Source: an uncultured Paracoccaceae bacterium
GTDB taxonomy: Bacteria; Pseudomonadota; Alphaproteobacteria; Rhodobacterales; Rhodobacteraceae
NCBI GenBank assembly: GCA_937927675.1
Contig: CALBSG010000128.1
Coordinates: 3,814 to 67,813 of the forward strand
Length of the DNA: 64,000 bases
Reading direction: 5' to 3'
Positions 9,111 through 21,171 of the stretch are shown piece after piece (the stretch's first letter is position 1; each line of letters starts with the position of its first letter). Position numbers and translations under genes: made by a program. The notes below the pieces were generated by a model. That model was not told the DNA's origin. It ran no database searches and was given only the letters and a program-made list of their open reading frames with translations.

Positions 9111-9916
9111 CCCGCTTCGCGCCCTCGCCCACCGGGCCTTTGCATCTGGGACATGCCTTTGCCGCCTTGGTGGCGGCGGCGCGTGGCGACCGCTTTGTGT
9201 TGCGGATCGAAGATATCGATGGCCCGCGGTGCAAGCCCGAATATGAAGCGGGGATTTACGACGATCTGCGCTGGCTTGGCTTGCGGTGGGAAACCCCGGT
9301 GATGCGGCAGTCAGATCGGCTTGCCGCCTATGAGGCCGCTCTTGCACGCCTGTACAATCTGGGCCTGACCTACCATTGCACCTGCACGCGCGGCGATATC
9401 AAGGCCGCGCTTTCCGCCCCACAAGAAGGCGCGCCCGTGATGGGGCCAGATGGCCCGATCTATCCCGGCACCTGCCGGGGCAAGGGCCATAGCGCAGGCG
9501 TCCTGCGTCTGGATATGGCGGCAGCGATGGCCCGGTTGGGAGAGATCCGCTTTTCCGAAACCGGCACACGGGCGGGGGCACATCTGTATTCCGCCTCGGA
9601 TATGGTTGAATCCGTTGGCGATATTGTCCTTGCCCGCCGCGACATTGGCACCTCTTACCACATCGCTGTGGTCGTCGATGATGCGGCCCAAGGCATCACC
9701 GAAGTAACGCGCGGTGAAGATCTGTTCGAGGCGACCGCCATCCATGTGGTGCTGCAACGCCTTTTGGACCTGCCGACACCCGCCTATCACCACCATCGGC
9801 TGATCCGCGACGATCAGGGCAAACGGCTGGCGAAACGCGACGATGCGCGGGCCTTGGCCAAGTATCGGGCCGAGGGCGCGACGCCGGAGGATATTCGCCG
9901 GATGGTCGGGCTGTAG
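9095..9916 (+). CDS. gluQ: Glutamyl-Q tRNA(Asp) synthetase
   Basis: A 273-residue paralogue of the glutamyl-tRNA synthetase catalytic domain that attaches glutamate to the queuosine base of tRNA(Asp). A HIGH-like PLHLGH (residues 15-20), a KMSKS-like KRLAKRD (243-249) and cysteines in CTCTRGD and GTCRG that form the GluQ zinc site are present. It lacks the anticodon-binding domain of GltX, which fixes the assignment. The start lies inside the end of trmFO (16-base overlap). Confidence 0.93.
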   Translation: MAERVTRFAPSPTGPLHLGHAFAALVAAARGDRFVLRIEDIDGPRCKPEYEAGIYDDLRWLGLRWETPVMRQSDRLAAYEAALARLYNLGLTYHCTCTRGDIKAALSAPQEGAPVMGPDGPIYPGTCRGKGHSAGVLRLDMAAAMARLGEIRFSETGTRAGAHLYSASDMVESVGDIVLARRDIGTSYHIAVVVDDAAQGITEVTRGEDLFEATAIHVVLQRLLDLPTPAYHHHRLIRDDQGKRLAKRDDARALAKYRAEGATPEDIRRMVGL

Positions 9917-9939
9917 CCGATGTCCTGCAAACCTCTGGC

Positions 9940-10299
9940 TCAGGCCATCGGCGTCAGGATTTCCACTTCGCTGCCGTCGCGCAGGGCCGTGTAGAAACAC
10001 GACCGCCGGTTCGTATGGCAGGCCGGGCCGTCCTGCGTCACCCGCGCCAAAAGGCAATCGCGGTCGCAATCAATCCGCAGTTCAACCAAACGCTGCACAT
10101 GGCCCGAGGTTTCGCCCTTGGCCCAAAACGCCTGACGCGAGCGGCTCCAATAGGTGACATTTCCGGTCGCCAGCGTGCGGGCAAGGCTGTCGGCATTCAT
10201 CCACGCCATCATCAACACTTCGCCCGTCGCATCATCCTGCGCGATGCAGGGGATCAACCCATTGGCGTCATACTTTAGGCTTGCAGGATCAAAGGACAT
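9940..10299 (-). CDS. hisI: Phosphoribosyl-AMP cyclohydrolase
   Basis: A 119-residue enzyme of histidine biosynthesis (third step), opening the adenine ring of PR-AMP. The metal motifs are complete: DCDRDC with Asp77, Asp79 and Asp81 for magnesium and Cys78, plus GPACHTNRRSCFY with Cys94 and Cys101 for zinc. It is the monofunctional short form (no HisE domain). It is convergent with gluQ across 23 bases and divergent from the NifU-like gene. Confidence 0.95.
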   Translation of the reverse strand: MSFDPASLKYDANGLIPCIAQDDATGEVLMMAWMNADSLARTLATGNVTYWSRSRQAFWAKGETSGHVQRLVELRIDCDRDCLLARVTQDGPACHTNRRSCFYTALRDGSEVEILTPMA

Positions 10300-10362
10300 G
10301 GCGTTCCTCCTTGGCGGCGGCTGAATTGCGGCTTATCTCAAGGGGGCACAAAGGGGAAGGCC

Positions 10363-10800
10363 ATGGCCGAGAACGATCTTATCAAGCTCTATTCTGGCCG
10401 GATCTTGGAGCTTGCCGCCTCGATCCCGCATCAGGGGCGACTTCCGGCCCCGATGGGCAGCGCGAAAAAGCGCTCCCCCTTGTGCGGCTCGACCATCACG
10501 GCGGATGTGGTGGTGGAAGAGGGGCGGGTGTCCCAATTTGCCCAAGATGTGAAGGCCTGCGCGCTGGGGCAGGCCTCGGCCTCGATCCTTGGCCGTGTGG
10601 TTCTGGGGCGCAGCCGGGCCGAGTTGGAGGCCGCGCGCGACGCGCTCCGCGCCATGCTGAAGGAGGGTGGGTCGGTACCCGCAGCGCCTTTTGACGGCTA
10701 TGAGGTGCTAATTCCGGCGCGCGAATACAAAAACCGCCACGCCTCGATCCTGCTGGCCTTGGATGCGGTTTGTGAGGCGATGGCCTTGGCCGAGGCATAA
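10363..10800 (+). CDS. NifU/IscU-like iron-sulfur cluster scaffold protein
   Basis: A 145-residue protein of the NifU N-terminal family. Three cysteines sit in the usual scaffold order: Cys41 (SPLCGSTI), Cys66 (VKACALGQASAS) and Cys137 (LDAVCEAM). An AAGGGGAAGG Shine-Dalgarno run precedes the ATG. This solitary alphaproteobacterial version is normally found outside isc/suf operons; its exact client is unknown. It is divergent from hisI. The hairpin after its stop has its U-run on the opposite strand, so that structure probably serves minus-strand transcripts. Confidence 0.85.
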   Translation: MAENDLIKLYSGRILELAASIPHQGRLPAPMGSAKKRSPLCGSTITADVVVEEGRVSQFAQDVKACALGQASASILGRVVLGRSRAELEAARDALRAMLKEGGSVPAAPFDGYEVLIPAREYKNRHASILLALDAVCEAMALAEA

Positions 10801-10830
10801 AAAAACCGCCGTCCCATCAGGGAACGGCGG
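10799..10830 (-). terminator. Intrinsic terminator of the SOS-type small transcript (minus strand)
   Basis: On the minus strand a GC-rich stem (CCGCCGT/ACGGCGG region, 10806-10830) is followed by a run of seven T (10805-10799), a standard intrinsic terminator. The first two bases of the T-run are also the last A residues of the TAA stop of the scaffold gene on the plus strand. Confidence 0.8.
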
Positions 10831-10920
10831 CAAGTAGCGCATCTTTCATCGGCGGCGGGCAAGGCGACCCGGAGGCATATCCCTTGGGGACAGATATGCG
10901 GCCGATGGGCAAAGATCGCA
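10799..10920 (-). ncRNA. Candidate structured RNA / 3' region of the SOS peptide transcript
   Basis: On the minus strand, right after the small peptide ORF, nested inverted repeats form a long structure. The outer stem pairs 10901-10919 with 10837-10853 (AAAGAT with ATCTTT, GCCGAT with ATCGGC, small bulges). The inner hairpin pairs GCATATC 10875-10881 with GATATGC 10893-10899. The intrinsic terminator follows at once. It could be a stable 3' UTR, a 3'-derived small RNA, or a regulatory fold; no known RNA family is recognised. Confidence 0.4.
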
Positions 10921-10931
10921 GGCAGAAACGG

Positions 10932-11054
10932 TCAAAGCGCGCCGGAAATCGCCAGCCCGGCATAGAGCATCACAAAGAGCGACAAAACGCCCACGGCATC
11001 TTCCAGCGCGGTAGCGCGCGAACGGTGAAAAATCTCGGCAATCTCGGTCAGCAT
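10932..11054 (-). CDS. 40-residue single-pass membrane peptide under LexA-type boxes
   Basis: ATG at 11054, preceded by AAGGAGA at good spacing, opens a 40-codon ORF ending in TGA at 10932. The peptide has an amphipathic, charged N-terminus (MLTEIAEIFHRSRATALEDA) and one hydrophobic helix (about residues 21-38). Two GTTC-N7-GTTC boxes lie upstream. SOS-induced small membrane peptides are known elsewhere (Caulobacter SidA, a division inhibitor; E. coli TisB, a type I toxin), but no sequence similarity is claimed. Position beside recG supports a DNA-damage link. Translation is inferred from the ribosome site, composition and promoter. Confidence 0.65.
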   Translation of the reverse strand: MLTEIAEIFHRSRATALEDAVGVLSLFVMLYAGLAISGAL

Positions 11055-11072
11055 GGCTGTCTCCTTCGCTTT

Positions 11073-11087
11073 GTTCTCATATTGTTC
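11073..11087 (-). promoter_or_regulatory. LexA (SOS) box, proximal
   Basis: GTTC-TCATATT-GTTC on the plus strand, an exact match to the alphaproteobacterial LexA consensus GTTC-N7-GTTC. It ends 19 bases upstream of the small peptide start, where it would overlap the -10 region or start of transcription. Confidence 0.75.
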
Positions 11088-11110
11088 CCGCAATATTCAT
11101 TATTCGTCAA

Positions 11111-11125
11111 GAACTTTATGAGAAC
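11111..11125 (-). promoter_or_regulatory. LexA (SOS) box, distal
   Basis: GAAC-TTTATGA-GAAC on the plus strand (GTTC-N7-GTTC on the minus strand), a second exact consensus match. A TTGACG candidate -35 (11105-11110, minus strand) sits between the two boxes. A third GAAC at 11132 is one base off the spacing rule. Confidence 0.75.
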
Positions 11126-11210
11126 ATCTGTGAACAAAGCGCGCATGCGGGGGTCCCGCCCCTGCGATAGGTTTGGCCGATCCAGCCAATTTCAAAGGCA
11201 GATAAAGGGG

Positions 11211-15469
<4,259 letters not shown>

Positions 15470-15478
15470 CTAGGTCGG

Positions 15479-16192
15479 TCAGGCCGAGGCTGCAAGGTTG
15501 GGTAGTGCCACCCCCGGCCCCGGATCGCGCAACACATATCCGCGCCCCCAGACGGTTTCGATATAGTTTTGTCCGCCCGTCGCCTCGGCCAGTTTTTTGC
15601 GCAACTTGCAGATGAAAACGTCAATAATTTTAAGTTCCGGCTCATCCATGCCGCCATAAAGATGGTTAAGGAACATCTCTTTGGTCAGCGTCGTGCCTTT
15701 GCGCAACGACAAGAGTTCCAGCATCTGATATTCCTTGCCAGTCAGATGCACCGTCTTGGTGTCGACATCAACCGTCTTCGCGTCAAGGTTGACATTAACC
15801 GCGCCGGTCCGGATCACCGATTGGCTGTGTCCCTTGGAGCGACGGATGATCGCATGGATCCGGGCAACCAATTCTTCCCGGTGAAAGGGTTTGGTCAGAT
15901 AATCATCCGCACCGAAGCCGAAGCTCTTGATCTTATTGTCCGTATCATCCGACCCCGTCAGGATCAGGATCGGGGTTTCAATGCGGGCCAGCCGCAATTG
16001 GCGCAGCACCTCATGCCCGGACATATCGGGAAGGTTCAGATCCAGCAGGATAAGATCGTAATCGTAGAGTTTTGCCAGATCGATTCCGTCTTCGCCCAGA
16101 TCGGTGCAAAAGACATTCAGATTGGCATGGGTCAACATCAACTCGATACTGCGAGACGTCGTTGGATCGTCTTCGACCAAAAGAATTCGCAT
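15479..16192 (-). CDS. ctrA: Cell-cycle response regulator CtrA
   Basis: A 237-residue OmpR-type response regulator. The receiver domain starts [10 protein letters not shown], with the phosphoacceptor Asp51 in [10 protein letters not shown]; the C-terminal winged-helix domain has the CtrA-typical segment [14 protein letters not shown]. In Caulobacter it controls replication and division; in Rhodobacterales it is non-essential and controls motility and gene transfer agent-type functions. The start follows the family (an in-frame ATG 17 codons upstream lies within the promoter). The upstream region carries a CtrA-type box, suggesting autoregulation, and the inhibitor gene sciP lies just upstream on the same strand. 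Confidence 0.96.
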   Translation of the reverse strand: MRILLVEDDPTTSRSIELMLTHANLNVFCTDLGEDGIDLAKLYDYDLILLDLNLPDMSGHEVLRQLRLARIETPILILTGSDDTDNKIKSFGFGADDYLTKPFHREELVARIHAIIRRSKGHSQSVIRTGAVNVNLDAKTVDVDTKTVHLTGKEYQMLELLSLRKGTTLTKEMFLNHLYGGMDEPELKIIDVFICKLRKKLAEATGGQNYIETVWGRGYVLRDPGPGVALPNLAASA

Positions 16193-16246
16193 CGTTAAAG
16201 GCTCCGGTGTTCTGGCATCATCGTTAATGACTTTGGAGGCCAATGG

Positions 16247-16261
16247 TTAACACGCGGTTAC
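16247..16261 (-). promoter_or_regulatory. Candidate CtrA box upstream of ctrA
   Basis: TTAA-CACGCGG-TTAC, one mismatch from the CtrA consensus TTAA-N7-TTAA, lies 55-69 bases upstream of the ctrA start and between ctrA and sciP. Further TTAA half-sites are at 16224-16227 and 16195-16198. It fits an autoregulatory site. Confidence 0.5.
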
Positions 16262-16288
16262 TCTCCCATAATAAAAAGTGAAAACAAT

Positions 16289-16567
16289 CTAAAGTTGACG
16301 ATATCTTTGGATAGTCGTAACCCGCAAGGCCTTTTCCCCGTGTTTTTCAACGGCATTTTGCCACAGCGCAAACTCTTCGTCTGAAAGTGCATAACGTTCC
16401 AGCGCCTCGGATCTGGAAATCAGACCGTAGGATACGGCTTTGACAACGATCGCCTTGCGGCTGGCGACCCAGCGGCGGGTGTCGGCGGGGGGCAGGTCAG
16501 CACGCGACAGGATGCTGCCATCGGGCAGCGTCACCTGGCGTGGACCATCAACGCGTTTCAAGAACAT
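16289..16567 (-). CDS. sciP: CtrA inhibitor SciP (DUF1153 family)
   Basis: A 92-residue small helix-turn-helix protein matching the SciP/DUF1153 pattern: an N-terminal beta-type segment (VDGPRQVTLPDGS), the invariant-looking RRWVASRKAIVVKAV and a C-terminal GLISRSEALERYALSDEEF helix pair. In Caulobacter SciP binds CtrA and blocks its recruitment of RNA polymerase. The start at 16567 (MFLKRVDG) is set by an AAGGGAG ribosome site; in-frame ATGs upstream (16585, 16597) would add a non-conserved extension. Its adjacency to ctrA puts activator and inhibitor in one locus. Confidence 0.92.
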   Translation of the reverse strand: MFLKRVDGPRQVTLPDGSILSRADLPPADTRRWVASRKAIVVKAVSYGLISRSEALERYALSDEEFALWQNAVEKHGEKALRVTTIQRYRQL

Positions 16568-16687
16568 GGGCTCTCCCTTACTCATGGCAGGCAGCATGAC
16601 GCCGCGGGCTTAAAGATGCGTGAAAGCAGGGGTTGAGACTGCGTGGCATTTTCCTATATTGCCAACGAAACCCCGAAAGGCCCCAAA

Positions 16688-17821
16688 ATGCTTGACCAAA
16701 GGCTGAATTCGCTTGGCCTGCCGAAAGCCCCATCCGACACCCGCGTGGTTGTGGCCATGTCGGGCGGCGTTGATTCGTCGGTGGTTGCGGCCATGCTGAA
16801 GGACGAAGGCTATGACGTCGTCGGCGTCACCTTGCAGCTTTACGATCACGGCGCGGCCTTGGCGAAAAAGGGGGCCTGCTGTGCGGGGCGCGACATTCAT
16901 GATGCCGCCCGCGTGGCCGAGGTCATGGGCTTTCCGCATTATGTGCTGGATTACGAGAACACCTTCCGCGAGGCAGTGATCGAGGAATTCGCCGACGCCT
17001 ATCTGGCGGGCGCCACGCCGGTGCCCTGCATCCGCTGCAATGAGCGGGTGAAGTTCAAGGATCTTCTGGCCACGGCGAAGGATCTGAACGCCGATTGCAT
17101 GGCGACCGGACATTACATCCAGCGCAAGATGGGCGCAGGGCCAGAACTGCATATGGCGACCGATCCGAACCGCGATCAAAGCTATTTCCTGTTCTCCACC
17201 ACGCCCGAACAGCTTGCCTACCTGCGCTTTCCCTTGGGCCATCTGGCATCCAAGGCGGAAACCCGGGCGCTGGCGGCGAAATACGGGCTTTCCGTGGCCG
17301 ACAAGCCCGACAGTCAGGACATCTGCTTTGTGCCGAACGGCAACTATGCCGCCGTGATCGAAAAGTTGCGGCCGGGGGCTGCGGATCCGGGTGAGATTGT
17401 CGATATGGAAGGTCGGGTTCTGGGGCAACACGGCGGCGTGATCCATTACACCATCGGCCAGCGCAAAGGCCTTGGCATCGGCGGCTTGGGCGAGCCTTTG
17501 TATGTGGTGCGGCTGGAGCCTGAAACCCGCCGCGTGGTTGTGGGGCCGAAGGCGGCCCTGTCGACCCGGGTGATCCCGATCCGCGAAATCAACTGGCTGG
17601 GCGATGAAGCCTTTGACAGCCGCGCGGAATGGCACCTGAATGTCAAAGTCCGCTCGACCCGCCCGCCGCGCCCGGCGGTGATCCGGCCCCTGTCGGCGAC
17701 CGAGGCCGAGGTGGAACTCCTTGATGCCGAAGACGGCGTGTCCGCGGGTCAGGCTTGTGTGTTCTATGCCCCCGAAGGCAGCCGGGTTTACGGCGGCGGC
17801 TGGATCTGGCGGGGCCGGTAA
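16688..17821 (+). CDS. mnmA: tRNA-specific 2-thiouridylase MnmA
   Basis: A 377-residue ATP-pyrophosphatase that thiolates U34 of tRNA-Lys, -Glu and -Gln. PP-loop SGGVDSS is at 25-31, the catalytic cysteine in PCIRCN is Cys117, and its partner is Cys213 in DSQDICF. The central domain and C-terminal barrel are complete. The start at 16688 follows a GAAAGG site; an ATG 45 bases upstream is in frame but extends beyond the family N-terminus. The gene is divergent from sciP and convergent with lpxB. Confidence 0.94.
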   Translation: MLDQRLNSLGLPKAPSDTRVVVAMSGGVDSSVVAAMLKDEGYDVVGVTLQLYDHGAALAKKGACCAGRDIHDAARVAEVMGFPHYVLDYENTFREAVIEEFADAYLAGATPVPCIRCNERVKFKDLLATAKDLNADCMATGHYIQRKMGAGPELHMATDPNRDQSYFLFSTTPEQLAYLRFPLGHLASKAETRALAAKYGLSVADKPDSQDICFVPNGNYAAVIEKLRPGAADPGEIVDMEGRVLGQHGGVIHYTIGQRKGLGIGGLGEPLYVVRLEPETRRVVVGPKAALSTRVIPIREINWLGDEAFDSRAEWHLNVKVRSTRPPRPAVIRPLSATEAEVELLDAEDGVSAGQACVFYAPEGSRVYGGGWIWRGR

Positions 17822-17862
17822 GACCTTCGAAGGTCTTTGCAATTTTCTTCGAAGAAAATTGC
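17821..17862. terminator. Tandem TTCGAA-centred palindromes between mnmA and lpxB
   Basis: Two perfect palindromes stand in the 51 bases between convergent genes: 17821-17836 (AGACCTTCGAAGGTCT) and 17839-17862 (24 bp, AT-rich stem also centred on TTCGAA). Both fold identically on either strand and probably act as a bidirectional terminator. Confidence 0.7.
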
Positions 17863-17872
17863 CCGGCGGCGG

Positions 17873-18997
17873 TCAGAGTACCGACAGCACCGACCGCGCG
17901 GCACGCAGACCCGGCGGTTCGCCGCCTTTGCCCAGCCGCTCCATGCTCAGCGCCATGGCCTGTTTCTGGCCCGAAGGGTCGGCCAAAAGCGCCTCAAGCG
18001 CCGGGGCGATCAGGTCTGCCCGGCAGTCGGTGCCGATGAACTCTGGCACCACGCGGCTTTCAGACACAAGGTTCACCAAGGTCACCGTATCCACCATGGC
18101 CGCGCGGCGCATCAGCCACAGCGTCAGACGGTTCATGTCATAGGCAATGACCATCGGGCAGCCATTGGCGGCAAGTTCCAGCGACACCGTGCCAGAGGCA
18201 GCCAGCGCCACATCGGCCATGGCAAAAGCCGCGCGTTTCAGGACTGGATCGGTGATGATCTGCGGGGTGACCGCCCAATCTCGGGTCAGATCCCGAACCA
18301 TGGTCTCCACACCCCGCACCGTGGGCAGCGCAACGCGCAAGCCCGGATGCACCGCCTTCAACCGAGCAATCGTCGCGCCGAACACCGGGCAAAGACGGCG
18401 CACCTCGCCCTTCCGACTGCCGGGCAGGGCCAAGAGGAGCGGCCCCTCACCTGCCATCAGCGCGCGTTCCGCGGGGCTGGCGAGAGGGTCTGACACCACC
18501 GGGTGGCCGACAAAATCGCAGGTCATGCCCGCCGCTTGCATATAGGGCGGCTCAAACGGCAAAAGCGCCAGCACATGGTCGATGTGGCGGGCCATCTTGG
18601 CGGCCCGGCCCGGACGCCACGCCCAGACCGAGGGCGCGACATAATGAATGGTGCGCAGATCCGGCCGCGCGGTCTTTACCAATGCCGCGACCCGCAGGCA
18701 GAAATCCGGGCTGTCGATGGTGATCAGCGCGGCAGGCTGACGGGCCAGCACATCGGCGGCGGCCTCACGGATGCGGCGTTTCAGATGCGCGTATTTAGGC
18801 AGCACCTCGACCAGCCCCATGATGGACAATTCTTCCATCGGGAACAGGCTCATCATGCCTTCGGCCTGCATCAACGGCCCGCCGATGCCGTGAAATTCCA
18901 CCTCGGGGAGCAGCGATTTCAGCCCCACCATCAAAGCCGCGCCAAGGCGGTCACCCGAAGGCTCGCCCGCGATCAGGTAAAGCCTTAGCGCGCCCAC
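17873..18997 (-). CDS. lpxB: Lipid-A-disaccharide synthase
   Basis: A 374-residue GT19 glycosyltransferase joining UDP-diacylglucosamine and lipid X to form the lipid A disaccharide. The N-terminal IAGEPSGDRLGA motif (9-20), HYVAPSVWAWRPGRA and the donor-site segment ASGTVSLELA are present. It starts with GTG inside the end of lpxI (13-base overlap) and closes the lipid A cluster. Confidence 0.95.
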   Translation of the reverse strand: MGALRLYLIAGEPSGDRLGAALMVGLKSLLPEVEFHGIGGPLMQAEGMMSLFPMEELSIMGLVEVLPKYAHLKRRIREAAADVLARQPAALITIDSPDFCLRVAALVKTARPDLRTIHYVAPSVWAWRPGRAAKMARHIDHVLALLPFEPPYMQAAGMTCDFVGHPVVSDPLASPAERALMAGEGPLLLALPGSRKGEVRRLCPVFGATIARLKAVHPGLRVALPTVRGVETMVRDLTRDWAVTPQIITDPVLKRAAFAMADVALAASGTVSLELAANGCPMVIAYDMNRLTLWLMRRAAMVDTVTLVNLVSESRVVPEFIGTDCRADLIAPALEALLADPSGQKQAMALSMERLGKGGEPPGLRAARSVLSVL

Positions 18998-19779
18998 AGG
19001 AACAGGCCGTGGGTTGCGGCCTCGGCCTGCATGGCAGGCAGGTCAAGGCAGATGACACCGCTCGCTTGCCAGACGATGCCGCCAAGCCCGGCCGCAGCGG
19101 CGTTGCGCACGGTTTGCACGCCTAAGGCAGGCAGATCAATGCGGCGATCTTGGGTGGGTTTGGGGGCCTTGTAGAAAAGCCCCTTGGCCGGGCGCAGCGC
19201 CGCGGGCAACTGCGCCACGAAGGCCAGCATCGCATCGGTGCCGGGCAAGGTTTCGACCGCAAGGCACAAGCCCCCCGCCACCACACAGCCCTGCCCCACA
19301 TCCGCAGCGCCAAGGGCGGCCACGATGGTTTCGGCGCGGGTGGCGTCTTTTTCGTCCTGCGGGCCAGTCACGCCCGCATAAAGCCCCGGTCCCGGCACCA
19401 GCTGCGGCGCAATGTCTGCAACGCCTTTCAGCGCAAAGCCAGATTCGGTGAAGATCGCCAGAACCTCGCGCAGGGTGGCATCATCGCCCTGCCCCATGGC
19501 AGCCAGCAGGCGCGGCACCATGGTGGCGGTGGCGGGATCAAACAGCGACGGGTCAAGGCGCGGGCGCTGCACAGCCCCGGCAAAGCACACCTCGGTAACG
19601 CCTTGGTCTTCCAGCCAGCGCAAGAACAAGGCGAGACGCTCAACCCGGAAGCTTTGGTCTGGCGTCAGACCTGTTGGGGCAAAGCCCTCCAACGCGCAGA
19701 TCAGCGGGCGCTCTGGCAGGTTTGCCACCAGCGCAGCCGGCAGCCCCCCCGCCCCGGCGATGATCGCCAGCGTCGTCAT
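18985..19779 (-). CDS. lpxI: UDP-2,3-diacylglucosamine pyrophosphatase LpxI
   Basis: A 264-residue LpxI (former DUF1009) enzyme, the alphaproteobacterial replacement for LpxH, hydrolysing UDP-diacylglucosamine to lipid X. Evidence is the N-terminal IIAGAGGLP, the central RLLAAMGQGDDATLREV, the AGVTGPQDEKD segment, and its position between lpxA and lpxB. It overlaps lpxA by ATGA and lpxB by 13 bases, consistent with coupled synthesis of three consecutive steps. Confidence 0.93.
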   Translation of the reverse strand: MTTLAIIAGAGGLPAALVANLPERPLICALEGFAPTGLTPDQSFRVERLALFLRWLEDQGVTEVCFAGAVQRPRLDPSLFDPATATMVPRLLAAMGQGDDATLREVLAIFTESGFALKGVADIAPQLVPGPGLYAGVTGPQDEKDATRAETIVAALGAADVGQGCVVAGGLCLAVETLPGTDAMLAFVAQLPAALRPAKGLFYKAPKPTQDRRIDLPALGVQTVRNAAAAGLGGIVWQASGVICLDLPAMQAEAATHGLFLWAR

Positions 19780-20573
19780 TTCGGGGTCAGGAAATTGCGG
19801 TCCGAGGCGCCAAGGATGAAATCGGTCATCTCGCGGACGTAAGCGCTGTCGGTTTCCTCAGAAATCTTGCGGGCGCGGTCCAGAAACGACCCCTCGCCCT
19901 GCGACAACATCTGGAAGGCGGCGCGCATCGCCGTGATATCGCTGCGCTCCACCCCCCGGCGTTTCAGACCGACAAGGTTCAGCCCATCCAATTCCCCACG
20001 CGGGGCCTGCACAAGGCCGTAGGGAATGACATCATTGGTGACCATGGTCACCGCGCCGATAATGGCACCGCGCCCGATGCGCACCCATTGGTGAATGCCC
20101 GACAGCCCACCGATGATGACATCATCGCCAATCTGGCAATGGCCGGCGATCGCGACCTGATTGGCCAGGATCACCCGGTTGCCGACGCGGGCGTCGTGGC
20201 CGATATGGGCGCCGGTCATCAACAGGCAATCATCGCCCACCGATGTCAGCCCGCCGCCGCCCTCGGTGCCGGTGTTCAAGGTCGCGCCCTCACGGATGCG
20301 GCAGCGCGCGCCCACGGTCAGCCGTGTACGCTCGCCCTTGAATTTCAGATCTTGGGGAATTTCGCCGACAGTGGCGAAGGGAAACACCACGGTTTCATCG
20401 CCAACATCCGTCCAGCCCGTCACCACGGCATGTGATTTCAGCGTGACGCCGCGGCCAAGCGTGACCTCGGGGCCGACCATCGAGAAGGGACCGACGTAGC
20501 AATCGGGCCCGATGGTCGCGCCTTCTTCGACATAGGCAGAAGGATGGATGACGGCGGTTCCGTGAATGGCCAT
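19776..20573 (-). CDS. lpxA: UDP-N-acetylglucosamine acyltransferase
   Basis: A 265-residue left-handed beta-helix enzyme catalysing the first step of lipid A synthesis. Hexapeptide repeats run from about residue 3 to 190. The catalytic histidine is His126 in TGAHIGHDARVG, and the helical C-terminal domain starts near residue 195. The start at 20573 (MAIHGTAVIHP) lies 4 bases after the fabZ stop. A longer open frame upstream is only the fabZ shadow. Confidence 0.95.
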   Translation of the reverse strand: MAIHGTAVIHPSAYVEEGATIGPDCYVGPFSMVGPEVTLGRGVTLKSHAVVTGWTDVGDETVVFPFATVGEIPQDLKFKGERTRLTVGARCRIREGATLNTGTEGGGGLTSVGDDCLLMTGAHIGHDARVGNRVILANQVAIAGHCQIGDDVIIGGLSGIHQWVRIGRGAIIGAVTMVTNDVIPYGLVQAPRGELDGLNLVGLKRRGVERSDITAMRAAFQMLSQGEGSFLDRARKISEETDSAYVREMTDFILGASDRNFLTPK

Positions 20574-20577
20574 GGCG

Positions 20578-21060
20578 TCAGGCCTTCGGCACGTCGAACA
20601 TGGCCATGAATTCCGCCTCGCAGGCCAGCTCACCATCCACCATCGCCTTGCCCGCGAATTTCCAGACCCGGCCCCCGCCCCGCAGCGCGGTGACATGCAG
20701 CTCCAGCACATCGCCCGGCACCACCTTGCGGCGGAACTTCACCGCATCGACGCCCATGAAGAAGACATTGGCGTTTTTGTCGACCAGATCCATCGACAGG
20801 CCAACAAGGATGCCAGAGGTCTGGGCCATCGCCTCGATAATCATCACACCCGGAAACACCGGCATGCCCGGGAAATGGCCCTGAAACTGCGGCTCGTTGA
20901 AGGTGACATTCTTGATGCCGACGCAGGATTTGTTCAGGTGGATGTCGCGCACCTTGTCGACCAAGAGGAACGGATAGCGATGCGGGATGATGCGCTGGAT
21001 CAGCGCCAGATCGGCGGAAAGCGGCGCGTCAGCGGGCGTCGGGGCGGTGGTCTCGGTCAT
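20578..21060 (-). CDS. fabZ: 3-hydroxyacyl-[acyl-carrier-protein] dehydratase FabZ
   Basis: A 160-residue hotdog-fold dehydratase of fatty acid elongation. Catalytic His62 ([11 protein letters not shown]) and Glu76 (IIEAMAQ) are present. The start at 21060 (MTETTAP) is preferred over an upstream in-frame codon because the extension is unlike the family. Its place between skp and lpxA is the standard one, allowing balance between membrane fatty acids and lipid A. Confidence 0.95.
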   Translation of the reverse strand: MTETTAPTPADAPLSADLALIQRIIPHRYPFLLVDKVRDIHLNKSCVGIKNVTFNEPQFQGHFPGMPVFPGVMIIEAMAQTSGILVGLSMDLVDKNANVFFMGVDAVKFRRKVVPGDVLELHVTALRGGGRVWKFAGKAMVDGELACEAEFMAMFDVPKA

Positions 21061-21171
21061 GATGGTTCCTCGCGGGCTTTGGTCGCCGGGTGTTCTCTGA
21101 CTTCTGACTAGCAAGGCAGGCGGCGCGGGGCAAGGGAAGCCCGCGGCACACGGGGGCAGGACGCGACAGGA

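Noticed and set aside
10806..10830. Terminator of the NifU-like gene on the plus strand
   Set aside because: The T-run is on the minus-strand side; on the plus strand an A-run precedes the hairpin and no T-run follows, so the primary role is for the minus-strand transcript.
16193..16243. 17-codon N-terminal extension of CtrA from ATG 16243
   Set aside because: CtrA proteins begin MRILLVEDD; the extension lies in the promoter with TTAA sites and has no ribosome site.
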